The notes below the pieces were generated by a model. The model was not told the DNA's origin, did no database searches, and was given only the letters and a program-made list of their open reading frames with translations. DNA of 64,000 nt, taken from positions 9,102,379-9,166,378 of the forward strand of contig NC_135551.1 in assembly GCF_964340395.1 (NCBI RefSeq), written 5' to 3'. This document shows positions 57,903 to 64,000 of the stretch, one piece after another (the first letter of the stretch is position 1; every line of letters starts with the position of its first letter). The stretch is from Glandiceps talaboti. Taxonomy: Eukaryota; Hemichordata; Enteropneusta; Spengelidae. Made by a program: the position numbers and the translations under genes.

Positions 57903-58920
57903 ATAATATTGACCACTAATTATTAACAAATACAGTTGTTTTTTTAAATGAATAATTATTTACCATTTTGTAGTGAACACAGGTTTAAAATGAAATGAAA
58001 CAGTGGTTTCATGAGACCAACACTGTCTGATAGTCTGGTAGGACTGACTCAAAAACCGTTCGACAAAGGTCATCGAACTTACAACGTTAACCTTCCGCCC
58101 CCCCCCCCCCCAATAAATAAATAAATTTCGGATAGCAAATTGTTTTCAGCTTTCGAAGTAGAATATGAGTACAGGTAGATAGTAAAAATACTCGAAAACC
58201 TTCGCAATGTCTGTGTGTGCATGCGGAATCGCGGATGCTTCGCCGTGACGTGTCATGATATTAGGAGTGGGCTCATTGTTCATAAACTACATAAATGTGT
58301 TTATTATTTTGCCTCGTGAGTTACAAATTAACTTTCTATTAAGGAACTTGTGATAAATATTTCGACTATTAAATATACGATTGAAGACCCCAGTGATATA
58401 TGATATGGCAGAAATGACGTATAAACGTACATGTGTTCTTCCTCCTAAAACATGCAATGACAGATCTCATACCCTTACGAGGTATGCAAACTGGAAGTGA
58501 ACTGGTATAGATACAGCAATATACTGGGGCGAGTCATAAGCGCTTGCCATAAAACAGTGTTACATTGCCGTTGTGACATCGACGTTGTTGCATTCAACTG
58601 CCCACAAAGTTTCTTGTAGCGTCGAGGATAAGCGATATCGCTTTCATCATTGGTTTTCAAAGCCTGATGGATTTGACTTGCACAACAAAAAACAACGGGG
58701 TAAGATGATTTTTTATTTTACTTATGGAACTCACGCACAGACTTTGTAGGTGGGTTGTCTGAACTTGATATCAGTTTGAATCCTAGATTTAGGTACCCAT
58801 TACATAGTAACTCCCTTCAAAATTATTTGAATACAAACGGTCTATGAATTCTTAATATGTATACCTGTTACGTATTACATGTTGTAAAACATACACGTAC
58901 ACAAATAGCGCTAATGGTAT
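57903..58920 (+). repeat. Tandem segmental duplication, copy 2 (about 1.0 kb)
   Basis: Same order of blocks as copy 1, but lacking the equivalent of about 57385-57775 and most of the TAAA expansion. A short insertion is present near 58300 (TTTATTATTTTGCC). Confidence 0.9.
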
Positions 58921-59459
58921 CGTAGCACAAGTAGAGAATATGAGAAATAAATGAAAATGTACTTATCAGTGAGTTTGATTGGTAGCTGTTGCTGTGGACT
59001 TAGTTGTGAGCATATATGTGTCAATCTTAAATATTTTTATTATTTACATGCCCACATATCCATGTTGCTCTTTGTGCAATTTACACCATCATGCTTTCAC
59101 TGTGCTGTGTGCAGATCTTGTTGCTGGTATATGTGATTTCATTTTATGAATGTTCCATATATACATATTCGTGTTGTATCTATATCTATATAATTGTATT
59201 TGACTGTTTCTTATGGTACTGTGGTACTGTCTACCCATTCACCTAATAGTTCCAAGATTTAACTTTTGACCACAAATTCGTATTATTATACCTACTTTTC
59301 CATGTTACTGATAGGATTATCATGTCCGGAATACTACACTTCATTTATATATCCTCGGTGAACTTTCACCTCAATCTTTCCAGTACTAGTGGTTTCGGAA
59401 TTGAAGTTTTTTGACAGTAAACGTAACTTAATTTGCATATCACTTTTCGTCATGTCATG
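58921..59459. other. Intergenic, nothing assigned
   Basis: A small Cys-rich plus-strand frame at 58951-59136 is not recognisable. Nothing else is seen. Confidence 0.4.
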
Positions 59460-60140
59460 AACAATTGTGCATCCAAAAGGCATCCTACCACATTTCTAGT
59501 GCCAATCAAGCCGGTAGCTGATTTCATATTTCGTTTGTTTAGTTGTTTGTTTTCTCTCTTGTTTGTGTGTTTGTTTCATTGTTTTTACAAAAATCCTTTA
59601 TTTTCTAACCGAGACATACATCTATATATAATACACACAGTTTTATTTGTCCAATATTCTATTTACATCTGCCATTTAACATCCCCACCAACTACAGAAC
59701 AAGCAGTCTGGTGATATTCTACTACATATGTAAGTTGTTGACAGACAGACAGACACTTCACCATTCCTACTGACCTTAGAAATTAGTTGTGCTAACCATT
59801 ACATAAAACTGTCAAACACGCATTCGTGCACTCATAAACTAACTCTGAAGTATGGGAAATGCAATATCTGAACTCGATACTTCCTCCAACAGTAAGTTCT
59901 CGAAAGTTATGGAACACTATACTGCTGATGTTGACAACAACTAAACGAGTTTTTCATCTACAAAGCAAAGGCGTGGACAATCGGTCCACTGGCGTTTTGA
60001 AAGTAGCTTACTTCTCCATTTGTAAAATATGGAAACTATCACACAGAAATCCAAATATTCATAGAGTGAAACGTGGTATACGAGGACGATTGAATATAAA
60101 GGCAGCTTCTGTAAAAAAAATTGTTAATGGTAGGTTAATG
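59460..60140 (+). repeat. Diverged direct duplication, copy 1
   Basis: Blocks here recur in order at 60710-61360: ATGGGAAATGCAATATCTGA, GACAATCGGTCCACTGGC and AGAGGACGATTG-like. At 59847 the conserved ATG opens MGNAISELDTSSN, ending near a donor-like ACA|GTAAGT (59890). This could be a short first exon with a myristoylation-type start, but copy 2 does not preserve it past MGNAISEL. Confidence 0.7.
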
Positions 60141-60709
60141 TGGTGATATATCTTACTTTTATTTTATTTCATCAAGTTACACTAACTTGAAACACGAGCC
60201 TAATACGACCTGCCAGGCTGCATGAGAGCACAATATTATGCTTAAAATATGACTTTGCGACATTAGATCTGTCTACTTCAATTTGGTTCATAACTTTCAC
60301 ACAACTGTTAAGATCGTCCTTCATAGCAATTTTTGTCTTGAAATGTGGCCTCATCATATCAATAAATCAGACTACACAATGATTAATGTTTAACTAGGAT
60401 CATTTTAGAAGTAGCCAGCCAGGGAGCAGATGAAAACTCCTTGCCTCAGCTTGTTCTCCTCTCAAGTGAATCATACTTTATTCCATCTTTAAAGTCTTAT
60501 AAACATAAATTATACAATACTCAAATGATTGGGTGATCATAAATGAATAAACGGAAGTGTTGTTGTTGCCTTAATTTAATACAAATAATATTGAGAAAAT
60601 ATGAAAAGTTTTCACATAATGTGATCACGTCATCGTTCTTCCAGTTTTCTGTAATCATTATTTGACATCGACAATGTTTTAATAACTTTCATTGTTGTCA
60701 TCTCAGAGG
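60141..60709. other. Between the duplicated blocks, nothing assigned
   Basis: AT-rich with no recognised repeat. A 61-codon minus-strand frame (60172-60357) is unremarkable. Confidence 0.4.
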
Positions 60710-60892
60710 AATGCTATTCGCGAAATGCAAACATTGATTCATCACTACAGGCATCCCTACCAAACTTCTCTACCAATTAAGGCAGTAATTTGTTCTGTGT
60801 GTGTGTGTGTGTGTTTCTTTGTTTGTTTGTGTTTGTTTTTTTGTTTTCACGAAAACCCACTTTTTCCATACATACATACATACATACATACA

Positions 60893-60928
<36 letters not shown>

Positions 60929-61360
60929 GATATTTCACTATGCCTACTGAACCTTAAAAGTCAGTTGTGCTAACAAATACATAAATCTGTCAAACACTCT
61001 ATATTCGTTATTTATGCAGTCAATAAACTAAACTCTGAACAATGGGAAATGCAATATCTGAACTCAATACTTCCACGCCTTTGCTTTGTAGAAGAAAAAC
61101 TCGTTTAGTTGTTGTCAACAACAGTACGTTCTCGACAGTTGTGGAACCCTATACCCCTGATGTTGACTACTAAATGATGTTATCTTCTACATAGCAAATG
61201 CGTAGACAATCGGTCCACTGGCCTTTTTTAAAGTAGCTTTCTTCATTTGTAGAATGCGGCAACTGTAGCACACACAAGTCCAAACATTCATAAAGTGAAA
61301 AATGGTATAAGAGGACGATTGGATATATAGGCAGCCGCTGTAAAGATTTGTTAATGGTAA
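60710..61360 (+). repeat. Diverged direct duplication, copy 2, with an inverted insert
   Basis: It parallels 59460-60140. Within it, 61073-61120 is the inverse complement of copy 1 positions 59929-59976 (48 bp with very few changes). So a piece of the repeat has been inserted backwards. Confidence 0.75.
60800..60930 (+). repeat. Compound microsatellite (GT)n-(TTTG)n-(CATA)n-(CTTA)n
   Basis: Successive simple repeats within copy 2. Copy 1 has only short TTTG and GACA runs at the same place. Confidence 0.9.
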
Positions 61361-61376
61361 GTTAATGTGTAGTCTA

Positions 61377-61496
61377 GCTGCTAGACCTCAGGTGTTCTTC
61401 CAAAACAATTCGATAATCCACCATAGGTCGCTTTCGAGGTTCGGACAAGCCCTCACTCGCTTAGCGCATCGGAAGAAAGCCCGAAGGTCTAGCAGC
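61377..61496. repeat. Short inverted-repeat element
   Basis: TGCTAGACCTCAGGTGTTCT at the left pairs with the complement of CCCGAAGGTCTAGCA at the right over about 20 bp, enclosing about 85 bp. It is followed at once by the TA microsatellite. It could be a MITE end or a SINE fragment. Confidence 0.4.
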
Positions 61497-61504
61497 AAGA
61501 GTAG

Positions 61505-61702
<198 letters not shown>

Positions 61703-61890
61703 CGACATTCTTTTTTGTTTAATGTATATATATAGTAAAACGATTTTATTTTGATATCATTCCTGAAATAGATTGTAAGAAATTAACAATGACAATCGTA
61801 TACTCCCAAGCTCTTATTATCTATAAGCACATTTTTATTTATTTATGGTCTCATCACGTACATGAACTATACTTTTATGGCTGTTTTTAT

Positions 61891-61897
61891 CTTACAG
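61891..61897 (+). other. Candidate splice acceptor before the LRR gene
   Basis: CTGTTTTTATCTTACAG, ending at 61897, is a good pyrimidine tract plus AG. It suggests the LRR gene has an untranslated upstream exon and a single large coding exon starting here. Confidence 0.4.
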
Positions 61898-61986
61898 ACG
61901 TTACATTAATTGGATCTATGGTCGTCCTTATTTGTCATTCATCAATACTTTTAGCTCTGAGCGCCTACTTCTTCCGACGTTACAGA

Positions 61987-62721
61987 ATGCCGCGATCCGA
62001 AGATCACACGTTTATCCTCTATGGCAGGAAATCTTGGGTTTACCTCCTGTCCATATTTCTTATGTTACTTATCACAATTATGACAACTACCGGGAAAACA
62101 CCATTTAAATACTGCCTTTCGAGACCAATTTCACGATCAAACGGTAGTCACTTCGACTGTTCAGACATGCACCTTCAAGAAATACCTCGGTTTTTACCAA
62201 ATACAACTACTGAGCTGAACATCTACAACAATTTAATTGACCAATTAAGTAACACTTCGTTTAGTCATCTTCCTTATTTGGAGAAATTGAACCTCAGCTA
62301 TAATAATCTTAGGAACATATCGGCTGCAAGTTTCAAGAATCTTGGAAAACTTGAAGAATTAGACCTTTCGTCAAATTTTATTATATCAATACCATGTGGG
62401 ACATTCAAATATTTGAAAAATCTGAAGATATTAAGCATAGTTGCAGATGCAACTAGAATATTTCAGTTCGAAGGATTGTATTCTATTTTCAACAACTCTG
62501 TTTTGGAGGTATCAAATTGCACATTGACTGGGTTGGGTCAATTAGAATTTTTGGACCTTAGAAATTATATCTTATATCCATACAACTTGACACATAGTTG
62601 TGTGAATTTAGATTTCCTGGATCCACTTCCCAATCTCAAGTGCCTTGATCTATCAAAACCCCTTTTTATGAATGCATCGATACATATACACGCCATATGT
62701 CAACTGCGCATAGATCTCTGA
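61987..62721 (+). CDS. Toll-like-receptor-type LRR protein, N-terminal part
   Basis: The chosen ATG (61987) opens a signal-anchor-like segment (WVYLLSIFLMLLITIM) followed by an LRRNT-like cap (FKYCLSRP, HFDCSDMHLQEIPRFLP). Consecutive leucine-rich repeats follow: TTELNIYNNLIDQLSNTSF, YLEKLNLSYNNLRNISAASF, KLEELDLSSNFIISIPCGTF, and more to PNLKCLDLSKPLF. Earlier in-frame ATGs (61918, 61789) exist; 61789 would span the candidate acceptor. The frame stops at TGA 62719-62721, while LRR sequence continues one base out of frame. The repeat style and intron-poor layout fit an invertebrate TLR ectodomain, which senses microbial or endogenous ligands at the membrane. Another LRR receptor remains possible without the TIR domain. 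Confidence 0.75.
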   Translation: MPRSEDHTFILYGRKSWVYLLSIFLMLLITIMTTTGKTPFKYCLSRPISRSNGSHFDCSDMHLQEIPRFLPNTTTELNIYNNLIDQLSNTSFSHLPYLEKLNLSYNNLRNISAASFKNLGKLEELDLSSNFIISIPCGTFKYLKNLKILSIVADATRIFQFEGLYSIFNNSVLEVSNCTLTGLGQLEFLDLRNYILYPYNLTHSCVNLDFLDPLPNLKCLDLSKPLFMNASIHIHAICQLRIDL

Positions 62722-64000
62722 ATGGCAAAGATAACACAATCGGACTAACAAAGTTAAACCTTGCTTATAATAAATTCCGGGATTTAAAGGCTTCATATTT
62801 TAGTAATTTGCATAATTTGGAGAACATTGATTTTTCATATAACGTAATAAATAGCATAGGTTCTGGTACATTTGAACGTTTAAGAAAATTGACATTCTTG
62901 GATCTCTCGTACAACCTTATGCAAGTACTATTTCCGGACACTTTTCAGAACTTATCTCTTATTCGTCATCTCAATATTTCATACAATAGAATAACATTTA
63001 TATGGAATTCTACGTTTATAGGTTTAACTAATTTGACGTCCTTAGATCTGACATATAATCCGATGATATACGTTACAGCTCTTCATGGGTTAGAAAATCT
63101 CCATCATTTAAAGCTAGGTGGCAGCACATCATATGGCTCTCCTCGAAATTCAATTGTTGACCATACTACTTTAACAGAGCTTAGATCATTAGAACTAGTA
63201 TGCCATAAATACAGAGTCTGTGACAATGCCCAAATACTTCAGATACATAAACACAGCAGAAGTATTGGTAATTGGTTATGTAATTATCCTAACCTCCAAT
63301 CATTCCAAACCAGCTATAGCTTAAATCGAAAAATGATTAACTTTATTGATATCTCGTGGGGTTATGGTGAGTTAGCGTCATGCATGTCATTATCCAAAAA
63401 ATTATGGAAGAGAAATTGCAATTCTATAGAAACCCTCTCCTTACAGTTCCCACATAATAAATTATCTAACAATATGCCAAGTTTTTTCATAGATTTACTA
63501 TCAGACACACCAATCGCCATGCTAAACTTTAGTGCCCCAATAGAATGGATGCCAAACTGTACAACAAACAAATCTATCAAAGTAGAAACTCTGTTGTATA
63601 ATGGATATACAGACACAATGGTGAATGTATTCTCTTGTTTTGATGGTTTGAAAGCTTTGTATCTTAACAATAGTAATCCTCCATTGGAAAATATCAACCC
63701 ATCGACATTCATTGGGTTAGACGGTCTTGAACTTCTTGATTTAAGTGATAACAAGGTAATCCATATTGACGGGGACGTCTTCAGAGGTTTGGATAATCTT
63801 GTTTATCTAAATGTGTCCAGCAATGCCTTAGAATTATCTCTAGATCTCCAACCAGTGTTACCTAATCTTACATCTTTGAGGATCATTGACATCGGTTATA
63901 GTAGTTCTGACGCCTATTTTGACATTGCATATGGTAAGAAACGTTTTGAGGAAGTTTATATGCATGGTTTTAAAGAGTTAGCATCAAATCCTGTTGACAT
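62697..64000 (+). CDS. Continuation of the LRR ectodomain in a shifted frame (cut by window end)
   Basis: From about 62697 the frame is open to the window end (about 434 codons). It carries at least eight further LRRs: LTKLNLAYNKFRDLKASYF, LENIDFSYNVINSIGSGTF, LTFLDLSYNLMQVLFPDTF, IRHLNISYNRITFIWNSTF, LTSLDLTYNPM, and later LELLDLSDNKVIHIDGDVF and LVYLNVSSNALELSLDL. A less regular stretch with Cys residues lies in between (about 63190-63430), like the irregular middle LRRs of TLRs. N-glycosylation sequons are frequent. The transmembrane and any TIR domain would lie beyond 64000. A one-base loss near 62700-62718 relative to the first part would explain the shift; assembly error or true pseudogenisation cannot be told apart here. 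Confidence 0.8.
   Translation, partial: MSTAHRSLNGKDNTIGLTKLNLAYNKFRDLKASYFSNLHNLENIDFSYNVINSIGSGTFERLRKLTFLDLSYNLMQVLFPDTFQNLSLIRHLNISYNRITFIWNSTFIGLTNLTSLDLTYNPMIYVTALHGLENLHHLKLGGSTSYGSPRNSIVDHTTLTELRSLELVCHKYRVCDNAQILQIHKHSRSIGNWLCNYPNLQSFQTSYSLNRKMINFIDISWGYGELASCMSLSKKLWKRNCNSIETLSLQFPHNKLSNNMPSFFIDLLSDTPIAMLNFSAPIEWMPNCTTNKSIKVETLLYNGYTDTMVNVFSCFDGLKALYLNNSNPPLENINPSTFIGLDGLELLDLSDNKVIHIDGDVFRGLDNLVYLNVSSNALELSLDLQPVLPNLTSLRIIDIGYSSSDAYFDIAYGKKRFEEVYMHGFKELASNPVD

Noticed and set aside
63362-63754. 130-codon minus-strand frame at the right end
   Set aside because: It is antisense to the leucine-rich-repeat coding sequence, which is clearly the real frame.

Overview
This is a eukaryotic window, most likely from a marine invertebrate. 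The sequence is AT-rich with long non-coding stretches, intron-like splice sites, TATG/TAAA/TA microsatellites, and several animal-type transposon classes: two LINE lineages, a Penelope-like element, a Ty3-like LTR element, Tc1/mariner, a MULE-type element and several MITE families. A Toll-like-receptor-type leucine-rich-repeat ectodomain is also present. I see no rRNA, tRNA, operon or CRISPR. The species cannot be fixed from sequence alone; a lophotrochozoan or invertebrate deuterostome is a guess. LAYOUT. 1-1192 is a decayed CR1/L2-like LINE tail. 1991-2339 is a MITE. 2408-17497 is a 15-kb head-to-tail tandem array of seven units: two long units of about 2585 bp, then five short units of about 1985 bp that share one internal 598-bp deletion. 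Every unit carries a TATA-like box inside a 16/17-bp inverted repeat, a pyrimidine tract resembling a TOP start site, and a consensus splice donor. Just right of the array, on the minus strand, is a signal-peptide exon (17548-17604) whose intron runs into the array. 18-22.3 kb holds diverged duplications and a foldback MITE. 22659-24518 is a Tc1/mariner-type element with about 240-bp TIRs, a TA duplication, and a transposase whose N- and C-terminal parts lie on opposite strands. 26.7-31.2 kb is a large decayed element coding in order for an SGNH-hydrolase-like domain, a FAR1-type zinc-binding domain, a MULE transposase with a degenerate SWIM motif, an AT-hook region, a Ulp1-type protease and a PHD finger; a MITE has inserted into it. 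After a TATG satellite comes a compact LTR element (32093-34294, minus) with 151-bp identical repeat cores, intact gag and protease reading frames joined by an A-AAA-AAC slippery site, and no reverse transcriptase or integrase. 37.1-38.2 kb is a decayed Penelope-like element with its GIY-YIG end. 40.4-43.5 kb is a nest of identical 515-bp direct repeats, long inverted repeats and an inserted foldback element. 43.5-51.1 kb is gene-poor, with two head-to-head MITE copies and a 78-bp tandem duplication. 51121-55750 (minus) is an apparently full-length LINE whose ORF1 and ORF2 share one frame and are separated by a single TAG, with no ATG available to start ORF2. 55.8-61.7 kb holds another MITE, two segmental duplications and microsatellites. 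61.9-64.0 kb begins a Toll-like-receptor-type gene broken by one frameshift and cut by the window end. HOW THEY RELATE. Apart from the LRR gene and perhaps the signal-peptide exon, almost everything recognisable is mobile DNA or duplicated non-coding DNA. The LINE and the gag-pro element look young; the Tc1, MULE, Penelope and CR1-like copies are dead.
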